This document shows, piece by piece, positions 7,710 through 16,967 of a stretch of DNA of 64,000 bases. Positions within the stretch are counted from its first letter, which is position 1. The number at the start of each line of letters is the position of its first letter. The stretch is from positions 496,001 to 560,000 of the forward strand of contig NZ_FAOZ01000002.1 in the NCBI RefSeq assembly GCF_001536285.1. Reading direction: 5' to 3'. The translations under genes were made by a program, and so were the position numbers. This DNA is from Parafrankia irregularis. GTDB taxonomy: Bacteria > Actinomycetota > Actinomycetes > Frankiales > Frankiaceae. Below the pieces are notes generated by a model. The model saw nothing but the letters and a program-made list of their open reading frames with translations, did no database searches and was not told the DNA's origin.

Positions 7710-9569
7710 TCAGGAGGCCGCGGCGGGGCGCGGCGAGGGCGCGGCCTGCGGCACGGTCGCGGGCACGACCACCCGGATGCCGAGCTCCCGTAGCTGCCGC
7801 TCGTCGACGGTGGTCGGCGCGCCCGTCATCGGGTCCAGCCCGGACTGGGTCTTCGGGAAGGCGATGACCTCGCGGATGTTGTCCTCGCCCGCGAGGATCG
7901 CGACGAGGCGGTCGATACCGAACGCGAAACCACCGTGCGGCGGCGCGCCGTACCCGAACGGGGTCAGGAAGAAGCCGAACCGCTGCCGCGCCTCGTCGGG
8001 TGAGATGCCGAGCAGGCCGAAGATCCGCTGCTGCAACTCGCTCTCGTGGATCCGGATCGACCCCGAACCCAGCTCCCACCCGTTCAGGACCAGGTCGTAG
8101 GCAAGGCTGCGGACGGCCAGCGGATCCGACTCCATCTTCTCGACGTCGCTGGGATGCGGCCGGGTGAACGGGTGATGCCCGGGCTTCGGCCGCCCGGTGG
8201 TGGCGTCCACGCCGACGAACAGCGGGAAGTCCACGACCCAGACGAAGCGCAGCTCACCCTCGCCCGCGGGCGGGCGCCCCAGGTCGTTGCGCAGCTGGCC
8301 CAGCACCTCGCAGGCCGTCTCCCACTCGTCCGCGACGAGCAGGAGCAGGTCGCCTTCCTGGGCCTGCGTCGCGGTGACGATCGCGGCGAGCTCCTCGGCG
8401 GAGAGGAACTTGGCGACCGGGGACTCCAGCGCGCCGGCGGCGGCGACCCGCATCCACACCAGGCCCTTGGCACCCAGCTTCTTGGCACGGTCGGTCAGCG
8501 TGTCGAGCGCCTTGCGGTTGTGGGTGGCCGACCCACCGGGCACCCGGATGCCCTTGATCGCGGGAGCACCCGCGAAGGCCTTGAAACCACTGTTCCCGAA
8601 GATCGCGGTGAGCTCGACGAGCTCCATCCCGAAACGCAGGTCCGGCTTGTCGACACCGAACCGGTTCATGGCGTCGTGCCAGGTCAGCCGCTCGATCGGG
8701 GGCATCGCCCGCCCGGAGCCCGCGACGGCGGCCCCGGCCGCGGCCAGCACGGCCGAGGAGACCACACCCAGGACATCGTCCACGTCGACGAAGCTCATCT
8801 CCAGGTCGAGCTGGGTGAACTCGTACTGGCGGTCGGCGCGCAGGTCCTCGTCCCGCAGGCAGCGGGCGAGCTGGAAGTACCGGTCCATCCCGCCGACCAT
8901 CAGCAGCTGCTTGAACAGCTGGGGCGACTGCGGCAGGGCGTAGAAGCTGCCCGGGAACTGCCGGGACGGAACCACGAACTCGCGGGCGCCCTCCGGCGTC
9001 GACGGCATCAGCAGCGGCGTCTCCACCTCGACGAAACCGCTGTCGGCGAACGCGGAGCGCAGGGCGCCGAGCACGGCCGAGCGGGTGCGCAGGTTGCGCT
9101 GCATCCGCTCGCGGCGCAGGTCGAGGTAGCGGTAGGCGAGCCGGGTGCCCTCCTCGACGGAGTCGGCCCGCTCGTCGAGCGGGAACGGCGGCGGCGTCGC
9201 GGTGGAGAGCACCTCGACCGAACAGTCCGTCAGCTCGACGTCACCCGTCGCCAGGCCCGGGTTGGCGGTGCCCTCGGGCCGGACGGAGACGGTGCCGGTG
9301 ATCCGCAGGACGTACTCGGAGCGGGCGTCGACCGAGCCGTCGACGACGCACTGCAGCAGCCCGGAATGGTCCCGCAGGTCGACGAACATCAGCGACTGGC
9401 CGTGCTGGCGCCGGTGGGCGACCCACCCGCACACCGTGACCCGCTGGCCGGCATTGTCCAGCCGCAGATCGCCGCACAGGTGGGTACGCATCGCCGTGCT
9501 GTGCGTTCCGGGCGTGCTGGAGGCTGTCGACATTGCCATCCGTCCTGTATCACTGCGTGCCGCTGTCAT
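7710..9569 (-). CDS. aspS: Aspartyl-tRNA synthetase
   Basis: Class IIb aminoacyl-tRNA synthetase that charges tRNA-Asp. Order of parts: N-terminal OB-fold anticodon-binding domain (CGWVAHRRQHGQSLMFVDLRDHSG), class II motif 1 (RYLDLRRERMQRNLRTRS), motif 2 (RCLRDEDLRADRQYEFTQLD), the bacterial-type GAD insertion domain, and motif 3 (GYGAPPHGGFAFGIDRLVA). Length is normal for the bacterial enzyme. The first conserved residues are MRTHLCGDLR, whose ATG is at 9491. Upstream in-frame starts exist at 9569, 9539 and 9533; the one at 9533 has AGGA at good spacing, so the start is uncertain by up to 26 residues. Whether it also mis-charges tRNA-Asn cannot be told by eye. Confidence 0.96.
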   Translation of the reverse strand: MTAARSDTGRMAMSTASSTPGTHSTAMRTHLCGDLRLDNAGQRVTVCGWVAHRRQHGQSLMFVDLRDHSGLLQCVVDGSVDARSEYVLRITGTVSVRPEGTANPGLATGDVELTDCSVEVLSTATPPPFPLDERADSVEEGTRLAYRYLDLRRERMQRNLRTRSAVLGALRSAFADSGFVEVETPLLMPSTPEGAREFVVPSRQFPGSFYALPQSPQLFKQLLMVGGMDRYFQLARCLRDEDLRADRQYEFTQLDLEMSFVDVDDVLGVVSSAVLAAAGAAVAGSGRAMPPIERLTWHDAMNRFGVDKPDLRFGMELVELTAIFGNSGFKAFAGAPAIKGIRVPGGSATHNRKALDTLTDRAKKLGAKGLVWMRVAAAGALESPVAKFLSAEELAAIVTATQAQEGDLLLLVADEWETACEVLGQLRNDLGRPPAGEGELRFVWVVDFPLFVGVDATTGRPKPGHHPFTRPHPSDVEKMESDPLAVRSLAYDLVLNGWELGSGSIRIHESELQQRIFGLLGISPDEARQRFGFFLTPFGYGAPPHGGFAFGIDRLVAILAGEDNIREVIAFPKTQSGLDPMTGAPTTVDERQLRELGIRVVVPATVPQAAPSPRPAAAS

Positions 9570-9681
9570 TGGGTGCCGCTGTCACGACACCACGAATCAG
9601 AGGAATCCTGTATCTCGAGATACGTGATGCCTGCCGGCGACCCTATCGGAAGGACGCCCGTTGATCGGCCGCGCGGCAGCC

Positions 9682-10062
9682 TCAGCGGCGCAGGGCCCGG
9701 ATGAAACGCGCCGCCTCGGCGCGCATCCGGTTCGGGATTCGCAGGATCTGACGCCCGCTGGGCGTTGTGAGCTCCACCACGATCACCTCGCCGTGGCGCA
9801 GGCCGCGGGAGGCCGACACATCGCGCCGGTCGAGCGAGACGTCGAACCAGTCACCTTCGCGGGGGAACGGCGCGACCACGAGAAGCCGCCGCGTCGTCAG
9901 CAGAATCCAGCGCGACATTCCGAGCCGATGCCCCATGAAACGCTCGGCCTTCGCGACGACACGCCCGCCACCTGCAGGATCGGTCATCCGGCCACGGAGC
10001 ACGACCTCGATGAACTCGCCCTCTTCCAGAGGGACCCGCGGGGGCTTGCGAACAGCGGACAC
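9682..10062 (-). CDS. Small protein with PH-like fold, function unknown
   Basis: Predicted 126-residue cytoplasmic protein. The central part ([19 protein letters not shown] followed by [14 protein letters not shown]) has the alternating strand pattern and TTRRLL/W.D.SL.R motif of bacterial PH-like domains, and it ends in a short amphipathic helix ([15 protein letters not shown]). The start is taken as the GTG at 10062 because GGAGG lies about ten bases upstream; the frame is open further, but those residues overlap punA and are Pro/Thr/Ser-rich shadow. It is divergent from punA across 94 bases and 112 bases downstream of aspS. Function is not known. Confidence 0.65.
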   Translation of the reverse strand: MSAVRKPPRVPLEEGEFIEVVLRGRMTDPAGGGRVVAKAERFMGHRLGMSRWILLTTRRLLVVAPFPREGDWFDVSLDRRDVSASRGLRHGEVIVVELTTPSGRQILRIPNRMRAEAARFIRALRR

Positions 10063-10156
10063 GAGCGCCACCCCTCCAGTGTGCTCCGCGTACGCCGCGT
10101 CGTGGCGTGTAGTGGGCCACCCCGGTGTGGTCGGAGCGTGCCCGTACAGTCGCCTG

Positions 10157-10981
10157 GTGGCGGAACGTGGCAGCATCGGCGGGCAACCAGGGGCGGAGGC
10201 CGAGGCCTCGGCCGCCCGGCTGGCCGGTGTCACCGGGGTGGATCGGCATGACGTGGCAATCGTGCTGGGGTCGGGCTGGCGACCCGCCGCCGACGTCCTG
10301 GCGCGCGCCGGTGGGGACGTCATCGACATTCCCTTCTCCGACCTGGGCGGCTTTCCGGTGTCGGAGGTGTCCGGGCACACGCCGAAGGTCCGCTCCATCC
10401 AGGTCGGCGGAAAGTGGCTGCTGGTCTTCCTCGGCCGGGTGCACCCCTACGAGGGCCATGACCTCACCCGGGTCGTGCACACCGTCCGCACCGCGTGTGC
10501 CGCGGGTGCCCGCACCGTGATCCTGACGAACGCGGCCGGCGGGCTGCGGTCGGACATGTACGTCGGCCAGCCGGTGCTGATCGCCGACCATCTCAACCTG
10601 ACCGGCCGCTCCCCGCTGGTAGGCCCGCTGTTCACCGACCTCACCGACGCCTATTCGCCGCGGCTGCGCTCACTCGCGCGCACCATCGAGCCCGGCCTGG
10701 CCGAAGGTGTCTACGCCGCGCTGCCCGGCCCCCACTACGAGACACCGGCGGAGATCCGCATGCTGCGCGGCCTCGGTGCCGACCTTGTCGGAATGTCCAC
10801 GGTGCACGAGACGATCGCCGCGCGTGCCCTCGGGCTGGAGGTGCTGGCGCTGTCCCTGGTGTCGAACCTGGCCGCGGGGATGACCGGCACGCCGCTGAGC
10901 CACACCGAGGTGCTTGCCGCGGGTGCCGCCGCGGCCGAGCGGATGGGCTCGATCCTCGCGAAGATCGTCCCGTCGCTGTGA
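10157..10981 (+). CDS. punA: Purine nucleoside phosphorylase (trimeric type)
   Basis: Phosphorolysis of inosine and guanosine to the free base and (deoxy)ribose 1-phosphate in purine salvage. The 274-residue product has the PNP-I motifs: VLGSGW (phosphate loop), [34 protein letters not shown] (active-site Glu and Tyr), [12 protein letters not shown] and [10 protein letters not shown] with the purine-contacting Asn. The GTG at 10157 is preferred because the open frame upstream is antisense to the PH-like gene; no strong ribosome binding site precedes it. It is followed after 46 bases by phosphomannomutase on the same strand, matching the deoD-pmmB pair of mycobacteria. Confidence 0.93.
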   Translation: MAERGSIGGQPGAEAEASAARLAGVTGVDRHDVAIVLGSGWRPAADVLARAGGDVIDIPFSDLGGFPVSEVSGHTPKVRSIQVGGKWLLVFLGRVHPYEGHDLTRVVHTVRTACAAGARTVILTNAAGGLRSDMYVGQPVLIADHLNLTGRSPLVGPLFTDLTDAYSPRLRSLARTIEPGLAEGVYAALPGPHYETPAEIRMLRGLGADLVGMSTVHETIAARALGLEVLALSLVSNLAAGMTGTPLSHTEVLAAGAAAAERMGSILAKIVPSL

Positions 10982-11027
10982 CGCCCCGCTGCTGCGACGT
11001 CCCCTGCCGTGGCGTTGTGAAAGTGCG

Positions 11028-13037
11028 TTGAACCGCGAGCCGCACGGACCACCCGGCCCGCCCGACGTGCCCGGCCCGCCCGACGTGCCCGGCCCGCCCG
11101 ACGCGCCGGGCCTGCCCGGACCGCTGGCGGCGCAGGTCGACTCCTGGCTGCGCGGCGACCCGGACCCGGATGACCGGGCCGAACTTGCCCGGCTGATCGC
11201 CGCGGGGGACGTCGAAACGGTTGCCGGCTGCTTCGCCGGCCCGCTGGCCTTCGGCACCGCCGGGCTGCGCGGGCCGCTGCGGCCCGGGCCCGCCGGTATG
11301 AACACCGCCGTGGTGCGCCGGACCACGGCCGGCCTCGCGCAGTGGCTGCGCGGCCGGGCCGGCGGGGCGGACCCGACGGTGGTCATCGGCTACGACGCGC
11401 GCCGGCGGAGCGACCGGTTCGCGCTCGACGCCGCGCGGGTGCTGGCCGGTGCCGGGGCGCGGGCGCTGCTGCTGTCGGCGCCCACGCCCACACCCGTGGT
11501 GGCCTTCGCGGTCCGCCACCTCGCCGCCGATGCCGGAATCGTCATCACGGCCAGCCACAATCCGGCCGCCGACAACGGCTACAAGGTGTATCTGGCCGGT
11601 TTCGGCGCAGGTGCGCGCAGCGGGGGATCCGCCGACGGGGGACCTGCCGGCAGGGGAACCGGCGCCGAGGACCCCGGGCATGGCGCCCAGCTCGTCACAC
11701 CAGCCGACGCCGAGATCGAACACGCGATCGCGGCTGCCGGGCCGGCGGTGGACATCCCTCTCGCCGACCACTGGCACAGCCTGGACGACTCGATCGTCGC
11801 CGCGTACGTCGAGGGCGCGGTGACCGCGGTCGGCGAGGTCGGCGCCGGTCCGGCTGGTGCTGCTGCCGGCCCGGCCGGTCCGGCCGATGCTGCCGGCGCT
11901 GCTGGAACGACCCACGGCGCTGGTGCGGCCCGGAACGCCGGTGCGTCGGATGCGGTGGGCGGCCCGCCGCCGCTGTGCGTCGCCTACACGCCGCTGCACG
12001 GGGTCGGGGCGGACGTGGTCGACGCGGTGTTCCGCCGGGCCGGTCTGGCTGCCCCCGTCGCCGTCGCCGACCAGCGGGAACCCGATCCGGCCTTCCCGAC
12101 GGTGCCGTTCCCGAATCCGGAGGAGCCCGGCGCCCTGGACGCGGTCCTCACGCTCGGTGAGCGTCTGGGAGCCGACCTGGTGCTGGCGAACGACCCGGAC
12201 GCCGATCGCTGCGCCGTCGCGGTCGGCCGCCGTATCCTCACCGGCGACGAGGTCGGCCTGCTGCTCGCCGAGCAGGTGCTGCGGGAGCGGCCTGGACCGG
12301 TGGCCACCACCATCGTCAGCTCATCGGCGCTGCGGGAGCTGGCGCGCCGGTACGGGGTGCCCTGCGTGGAGACACTGACCGGCTTCAAGTGGATCATGCG
12401 GGCGGATCCGCGCCTGGTGTTCGGCTACGAGGAGGCCCTGGGCTACGCCGTCGCGCCCGACCTGGTCCGGGACAAGGACGGCATCACCGCCGCCCTCGCC
12501 CTGGCACACGCCGCGCTCCGCGCGAAGCGCGCCGGCCGGACGCTGCTTGACGTCCTGGACGACCTGTGCCGCCAGGTGGGCGTCTTCGCCACCGGTCAGG
12601 TCTCCGCCCGCTTCACCGACCTCGCCGCGATCGACGCGGTGATGGGCGCCCTGCGTGCGTCGCCGCCGTCGCACCTGGGCGGCCAGGCGGTCAGCGCGGT
12701 ACGCGACCTCCTCGCCGGACCTGCCGGGCCTGCCGGAGGTTCCGGGTCCGCCGGAGGTGCCGGAGGTGCCGAGCCGGACGGTGAAAGCCTGCCGGCCGCC
12801 GACGTTCTGATCTTTCATCTGGCCGGCGCCGCCCGCGTCGTCGCCCGCCCGAGCGGGACGGAACCCAAGCTCAAGCTCTATCTGCAGACCGTGGTGGGCC
12901 CGGCGGACGTCGCGGCCATGGGGCTGCCCGCCGCCCGACGGCGGGCAGAGTCCGGACTCGCGGCGCTGCGCGACGACATCCAGGCACTGCTGCGGTGCCA
13001 GCCGCACGGGCGTTCGTTCTACGAGCCCTTGGGCTGA
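11028..13037 (+). CDS. pmmB: Phosphomannomutase/phosphoglucomutase (PmmB type) with low-complexity insertions
   Basis: Alpha-D-phosphohexomutase that interconverts sugar 1- and 6-phosphates; next to punA it may process the (deoxy)ribose 1-phosphate released there. All four site motifs are present: FGTAGLRGPL, the phosphoserine loop ITASHNPAADNGYK, metal-binding DPDADR, sugar-binding GYEEALGY and phosphate-binding RPSGTEPKLKLY. It is about 669 residues against some 535 for PmmB; the excess is Gly/Ala/Pro-rich: an 18-base tandem repeat near the start encoding PGPPDV three times, and stretches at about 11608-11700, 11842-11965 and 12717-12790. The start is uncertain: TTG at 11028 is the most upstream choice that does not overlap punA, and no ATG exists before the first conserved residues. 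Confidence 0.88.
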   Translation: MNREPHGPPGPPDVPGPPDVPGPPDAPGLPGPLAAQVDSWLRGDPDPDDRAELARLIAAGDVETVAGCFAGPLAFGTAGLRGPLRPGPAGMNTAVVRRTTAGLAQWLRGRAGGADPTVVIGYDARRRSDRFALDAARVLAGAGARALLLSAPTPTPVVAFAVRHLAADAGIVITASHNPAADNGYKVYLAGFGAGARSGGSADGGPAGRGTGAEDPGHGAQLVTPADAEIEHAIAAAGPAVDIPLADHWHSLDDSIVAAYVEGAVTAVGEVGAGPAGAAAGPAGPADAAGAAGTTHGAGAARNAGASDAVGGPPPLCVAYTPLHGVGADVVDAVFRRAGLAAPVAVADQREPDPAFPTVPFPNPEEPGALDAVLTLGERLGADLVLANDPDADRCAVAVGRRILTGDEVGLLLAEQVLRERPGPVATTIVSSSALRELARRYGVPCVETLTGFKWIMRADPRLVFGYEEALGYAVAPDLVRDKDGITAALALAHAALRAKRAGRTLLDVLDDLCRQVGVFATGQVSARFTDLAAIDAVMGALRASPPSHLGGQAVSAVRDLLAGPAGPAGGSGSAGGAGGAEPDGESLPAADVLIFHLAGAARVVARPSGTEPKLKLYLQTVVGPADVAAMGLPAARRRAESGLAALRDDIQALLRCQPHGRSFYEPLG

Positions 13038-13056
13038 CATTGCTTCCAACGAAGAC

Positions 13057-13105
13057 CTGAGGATCGTGGTCGCTGGGACAACCAAAATCCTCTGATCTTC
13101 CGAGC
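13057..13105 (+). repeat. Copy 2 of the dispersed hairpin repeat
   Basis: Contains GAGGATCGTGGTCGCTGGGA and CAACCAAAATCCTC as imperfect inverted arms, then TGATCTTCCGAGC. It begins 20 bases after the pmmB stop codon, which suits a terminator; the same intergenic region carries the longer copy 3. Confidence 0.7.
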
Positions 13106-13215
13106 TGCCGGTAGCAGAACCGCGAGAAGCGGCCGATCCGGGGCCGCCTACATCGGCCTGCCAGTCCGTGTCGGCCACCTCTCTGCCACCCCGCCATCCC
13201 GCCACCCGCCATTCG

Positions 13216-13370
13216 CCGAGGATCCGGCACTGCCCCGCAGCACCAGCAATTCACCCCAAGAGGAACAAAAGGCACTTGGCGGGCCGCAAGAAAGAAGGAC
13301 TTTGGTCGTCAGGACGACCAAAGTCCTTCACTCCTCGGACTCGCCACACCGGGCCACCGCGCTCCCGCAC
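13216..13370 (+). repeat. Longer intergenic repeat with perfect 17-base-arm palindrome (copy 3)
   Basis: At its centre GAAGGACTTTGGTCGTC and its exact reverse complement flank a 2-base AG loop (13294-13329). The flanks are homologous, in inverted orientation, to 48015-48175: shared blocks include GGATCC-GCACTGCC, CAGCACC-GCAATTCACC, CCGCAAGAAAGAAGG on one side and CTTCACTC, GACTCGCCA-ACCGGGC on the other. No open frame is shared, so it looks like a non-coding mobile or palindromic element. It lies between the convergent 3' ends of pmmB and the Uma2 gene; the rest of that 459-base gap shows nothing else. Confidence 0.7.
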
Positions 13371-13496
13371 CGGGCCACCTGCACTCAGGGATCCAGGCGC
13401 GTTCGTGGAGTGCGAACGCCCTCCAACCGAACGCCCTTGGCGTGGGAGCCCGACCTTCGGGGCTTTCCGCCGGTAGTCAGCTCCACGGAGACGACG

Positions 13497-14051
13497 TCAG
13501 AGCCGGGTCAGGTCGACCCTGACCGGGAACGGTGCGACGGCGTCGATGACGCCCGTGAAGACCTCACCGGCGCGGTAGGTCCGACTCGCCGGGTCGAGGA
13601 CGTGGGTGCAGACGACGGGGACTCCGGCGGGCGGCTGCTCGACCCGCCAGTAGTAGGAGATGCCGGCCTTCGCGTACTGCTCGGCCTTGACGATCCGGTC
13701 GGTCGTCTCCGAGCCGGGCGAGACGACCTCGACGACGAGCAGGATGTGCTCGGGGCGGGCCGGCATGATGTCGATCGTGTCGGCGCGGTAGACGGTGACA
13801 TCGGGGCGCCGGTTCGTCAGCGGCGCGTCCTGGAGCCGGACGTCGAAGTCGAAGTCGGCGTTCCAGCCCGGCCCGGCCGCGGCTTCCAGGGCGACGGCGA
13901 GAATCTTGATCAGCCGATTGTGGCGTTTGGACGCGCTGGGGCTCACGACGATCATCCCGTCCACGATCTCGATGCCCGCGCACTGCTCCGGGGACCAGGC
14001 GTCGTACTGGTCGGCAGTGATCTGCTGGTGCATCCAGGCAGGGGCGATCAT
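13497..14051 (-). CDS. Uma2 family (DUF820) PD-(D/E)XK nuclease-like protein
   Basis: 184-residue protein of the Uma2/DUF820 family, a restriction-endonuclease-like fold that is very abundant in actinobacteria and cyanobacteria but largely uncharacterised. Visible are EIVDGMIVVSPSASKRHNRL, the RRPDVTVYRAD block with the first catalytic Asp, and LLVVEVVSPGSETTDRIVK with the E-x-V/K signature, followed by the helix KAEQYAKAGISYYWRVE. These residues are intact, so the nuclease site may be functional. Such genes are often mobile; here it interrupts an otherwise conserved block between pmmB and deoC. Function is unknown. Confidence 0.88.
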   Translation of the reverse strand: MIAPAWMHQQITADQYDAWSPEQCAGIEIVDGMIVVSPSASKRHNRLIKILAVALEAAAGPGWNADFDFDVRLQDAPLTNRRPDVTVYRADTIDIMPARPEHILLVVEVVSPGSETTDRIVKAEQYAKAGISYYWRVEQPPAGVPVVCTHVLDPASRTYRAGEVFTGVIDAVAPFPVRVDLTRL

Positions 14052-14230
14052 CTCGGCGGTGATAGCGCACCTCCTCGCGATGGCTGGCGGGCGTGAACCT
14101 CCGGACCAGCGTAACGCCCGAGCCGGCTGTCGCCGGCGGGGTTGCGGCCGGCCGGCCTGGCATCCGGATCAGACCGGCCTGACGCCGGGATCACCGGGAT
14201 ACCGGGATACCGGCCAGCCGGCTGGTCAGC

Positions 14231-14995
14231 TCAGACCGGGATGTCGGCCAGAATGTCCTTGGTCGCCGAGAGCCCGAGGCGGGTGGCCCCGGCATCGAGG
14301 AACGCCAGAGCCTGTGGCGCGGTGCGGATGCCTCCGGACGCCTTCACGCCCAGCCGGCCGCCGACCGCCGCCACCATCGCCCGGACTGCGCGCAGCGACG
14401 CGCCGCCGGCGGGGTGGAAGCCGGTCGAGGTCTTCACGTACTCCGCCCCGCCGCTCTCGGCGGCCCGGCAGGCGGCCGCGATGCACTCGTCGGGCAGCAA
14501 TGCGGTCTCCAGGATCACCTTGAGGATCACATGCGGCGGCACCGACAGCCGCACCTCGGTGATCTCGGTCTCGATGGCGCGCCAGTTCTCATCCATGGCG
14601 TTCGCGATGTCGATGACCATGTCGATCTCGGTGGCCCCGTCGGCGACCGCGCGGCGGGCCTCCTCGGCCTTGATCACCGTGAGGCCCGTGCCGTGCGGGA
14701 AGCCCACAACGGAGGCCACCGCGAACGAGGGCTCGTCGTCCTTGCCCGCCTGTCGTGCGCTCGCTGCGGCCAGGTACACGTGGGTCGGCGCGACGCAGAC
14801 AGTGCCGACACCGAGCTTCGCCGCGTCCGTGCACAGGTTGACGATCTCCTCGCCGGTCGTCTCCGGGCGTAGCAGCGTGTGATCGATGATCTTCGCCAGG
14901 TCGGCGCGGCGAAGGGCGGCCGGAGGTGTGGCGGTGTCGTCGCCCGACGCGGGACGATCCGGAACGGTGGGGTCCGTCGGCATACCTGGCATCAT
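14231..14995 (-). CDS. deoC: Deoxyribose-phosphate aldolase
   Basis: Cleaves 2-deoxyribose 5-phosphate to glyceraldehyde 3-phosphate and acetaldehyde, the last step of deoxynucleoside catabolism. TIM-barrel motifs are complete: IIDHTLLRPE, LKVILETALL (proton-relay Lys), EYVKTSTGF (Schiff-base Lys) and LGVKASGGIRT. The first 27 residues (Pro/Thr/Asp-rich) precede the conserved domain and are probably disordered. It is divergent from upp with only 47 bases between the start codons, so the two must share a control region, and it belongs functionally with add, punA and pmmB. Confidence 0.94.
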   Translation of the reverse strand: MMPGMPTDPTVPDRPASGDDTATPPAALRRADLAKIIDHTLLRPETTGEEIVNLCTDAAKLGVGTVCVAPTHVYLAAASARQAGKDDEPSFAVASVVGFPHGTGLTVIKAEEARRAVADGATEIDMVIDIANAMDENWRAIETEITEVRLSVPPHVILKVILETALLPDECIAAACRAAESGGAEYVKTSTGFHPAGGASLRAVRAMVAAVGGRLGVKASGGIRTAPQALAFLDAGATRLGLSATKDILADIPV

Positions 14996-15042
14996 CGCTC
15001 ATCGAAAAACCGGACCCAAAAGTCTCCCGGCAGGAGCCAACC

Positions 15043-15666
15043 GTGCAGGTACAGGTCGTCGACCATCCGCTGGCAGCCGCGGCACTCACCGTGATGCGCG
15101 ACGAGCGGACGGCGCGTCCCCAGTTTCGCGCCGCTCTGCACGACCTGGCGATGATGCTGGTCTACGAGGCCGCTCGCGGCCTGCCGACCATGCCCGTCTC
15201 GGTGACCACGCCGCTGACCACCACCACCGGTGTGGTGCTCGCCGCTGAGCCGGTGGTCGCCCCGGTGCTGCGGGCCGGCCTGGGCATGCTGCCGGCCGCG
15301 CTCACGGTCATGCCGGACGCCCGCACGGCCTTCATCGGGCTCGCCCGGGACGAGGCGACGTTCGAGCCCAGGGTCTACCTGGAGTCGGTGCCCGCCGACC
15401 TGGCCGGGCGGCCGGTCTTCATGCTCGACCCGATGCTGGCGACGGGTGGATCGGCGCTGCACGCGCTGCGGCTGCTCACGGCTCGGGGTGCCACCGGCAT
15501 CGTGGTGGTCTCGGCCGTCACCGCGCCCGAAGGTCTCACCGCGCTCGAAAAGAGTGGTCTCGACGTCCGCGTCGTCACGGCCGCGGTGGACGAGAGCCTG
15601 AACGACGTCGCGTATATCGTGCCCGGCCTCGGCGACGCCGGCGACCGCCTCTACGGCGCCGTCTGA
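15043..15666 (+). CDS. upp: Uracil phosphoribosyltransferase
   Basis: Makes UMP from uracil and PRPP in pyrimidine salvage. The 207-residue product has the type I PRTase PRPP loop MLDPMLATGGSA, VLRAGLGML, and the uracil-binding C-terminus ending GDRLYGAV. The GTG at 15043 is chosen because AGGAG lies six bases upstream and the protein then begins VQVQVVDHPL, as in other actinobacterial Upp; the frame is open further upstream only as shadow of the deoC leader. It is divergent from deoC. Confidence 0.94.
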   Translation: MQVQVVDHPLAAAALTVMRDERTARPQFRAALHDLAMMLVYEAARGLPTMPVSVTTPLTTTTGVVLAAEPVVAPVLRAGLGMLPAALTVMPDARTAFIGLARDEATFEPRVYLESVPADLAGRPVFMLDPMLATGGSALHALRLLTARGATGIVVVSAVTAPEGLTALEKSGLDVRVVTAAVDESLNDVAYIVPGLGDAGDRLYGAV

Positions 15667-15700
15667 CCGGTGCGGCGATCTGGCCGCGCCCCCGGCCGCC

Positions 15701-16717
15701 TCATCCGAATCCGAGGGGGACGAGCACGGAGGAAGCGTCGGTGCTTCCAGCGGTCGTGTCGCTGTCGACAACAAGGCTGACCGCGGTGTCAGGCACCAGG
15801 TCGGACACGTCGCTCTCGGCGACCATGCCGAACGTGACGTTCTGGTCGGCGACGAAACTCAGGTCGGTGAACTCATACCTGTCCTTATGGGTCAACGGCC
15901 GCAGTGTCATATCGCATTTGTCTGCCGTTCCGTTTACCAGCTCGGCGGCGGAGGTGTGGAACCGGTCCGTGAACGGATGCGCGCAGTCGCCATCCGCCCC
16001 GGTGGCGAGACTCTTCGGGACGGCTATGAAACTGCCGAAGTAGTCGCCCGCGATCGGGATCGGTACTGATCGGTCCTGCTGCAGGTTATGCACCTCGATC
16101 AGGAAAGCCAGTTTGTGAAAGCCTGGCCTGGTGCTTTCCGTCCCGTCGGTCAGGTTATGCACCATGACAGCCCGTGCCTCGTACGCGAAGCCCTCCTCGG
16201 TGAACCGCACCCACTGCGCGCCGGCAAGGCGCCGGACCAGGGCTGCCTGAAGCTCCTTGTCCTGGAGGTCACCGGACAACGGGCCGGTGCGCTCCGGAAA
16301 CGTCGACGACGGGCCGAGTGTCGCGGGTCCGGTGAGCGCGGCGGCTTCCCGAGCCGTCGGGCTCACCGGCGGAGGTGACTCTCCGCCCGAGCCGCGGACC
16401 GAGACGGCCGTCACCACGGCGGCGACGACCAGGGCGACGAAAACACATCCCGCGATCACCGTGCGCCGGGGTAGCCGAGTGCGGGCCTGCCCGTGTGCGC
16501 AGGCGACAAGTCGATCGACGCCGTACAGCTCGACCAGCCTGGACAAGCCGGGTGGTGGCCCTTCGGCCAGCATCGCGCGCAGTGATTCGGTGCCTGCGGC
16601 CCGGTCGTCGCGAAGCTGGGCGAGGACGGTGCGCCCCTGCCAGCTGTCTGCCAGCGCGGCGGAGAGATCTCGCCATGTTTGTTGATCGTCAAGGGTCAGC
16701 TGCCGATCGTGTGTCAC
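15701..16717 (-). CDS. Single-pass membrane protein with extracytoplasmic domain, function unknown
   Basis: 338 residues. The first 85 are cytoplasmic and helical (SLRAMLAEGPPPGLSRLVEL), then one membrane segment at about 87-107 (VIAGCVFVALVVAAVVTAV), a Ser/Pro-rich linker and an extracytoplasmic domain of about 200 residues rich in strands (FLIEVHNLQQDRSVPIPIAG), with two Cys that could form a disulfide. It resembles DUF4352-type folds only loosely; I do not recognise a family. It uses a GTG start. It converges with upp and starts a 396-base intergenic region. Confidence 0.75.
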   Translation of the reverse strand: MTHDRQLTLDDQQTWRDLSAALADSWQGRTVLAQLRDDRAAGTESLRAMLAEGPPPGLSRLVELYGVDRLVACAHGQARTRLPRRTVIAGCVFVALVVAAVVTAVSVRGSGGESPPPVSPTAREAAALTGPATLGPSSTFPERTGPLSGDLQDKELQAALVRRLAGAQWVRFTEEGFAYEARAVMVHNLTDGTESTRPGFHKLAFLIEVHNLQQDRSVPIPIAGDYFGSFIAVPKSLATGADGDCAHPFTDRFHTSAAELVNGTADKCDMTLRPLTHKDRYEFTDLSFVADQNVTFGMVAESDVSDLVPDTAVSLVVDSDTTAGSTDASSVLVPLGFG

Positions 16718-16967
16718 TGCCTTGATCGTCCCCTGTCGCGCGACGTCGAGTCATGTTTCGGGTGGCAACAGTAGCGCTCGCCCCACCTTCGGGTGACCTT
16801 TCGATCGCCTGTGGTGATGGTGCGGGCCGCGCTCCGGTGGCGGGGTGTGAGCATCTGCCGCGCCTTCGGTGTCTCGGCTGTCGGGTTTCCGGGTCGCGCG
16901 GTCGATGTGGCGCGCATCCGGTACCGCCTGCCTGGGTGTACCAGGTCTGTAACTGATTGTTCTTGTG
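16718..16967. other. Intergenic region between membrane protein and monooxygenase genes
   Basis: No gene recognised. It should hold the promoter of the minus-strand membrane protein at its left end; the monooxygenase promoter follows at 16968. No riboswitch consensus that I know for sulfur genes was found in the 110-base leader that follows. Confidence 0.4.

Noticed and set aside
10641-11999. Minus-strand frame with repeated HVGRAG units opposite phosphomannomutase
   Set aside because: The repeat is the complement of the PGPPDV-coding tandem repeat in pmmB; no independent coding evidence.
13216-13370. Insertion sequence
   Set aside because: No transposase frame in either copy and total length is only about 150-250 bases; kept as a non-coding repeat.
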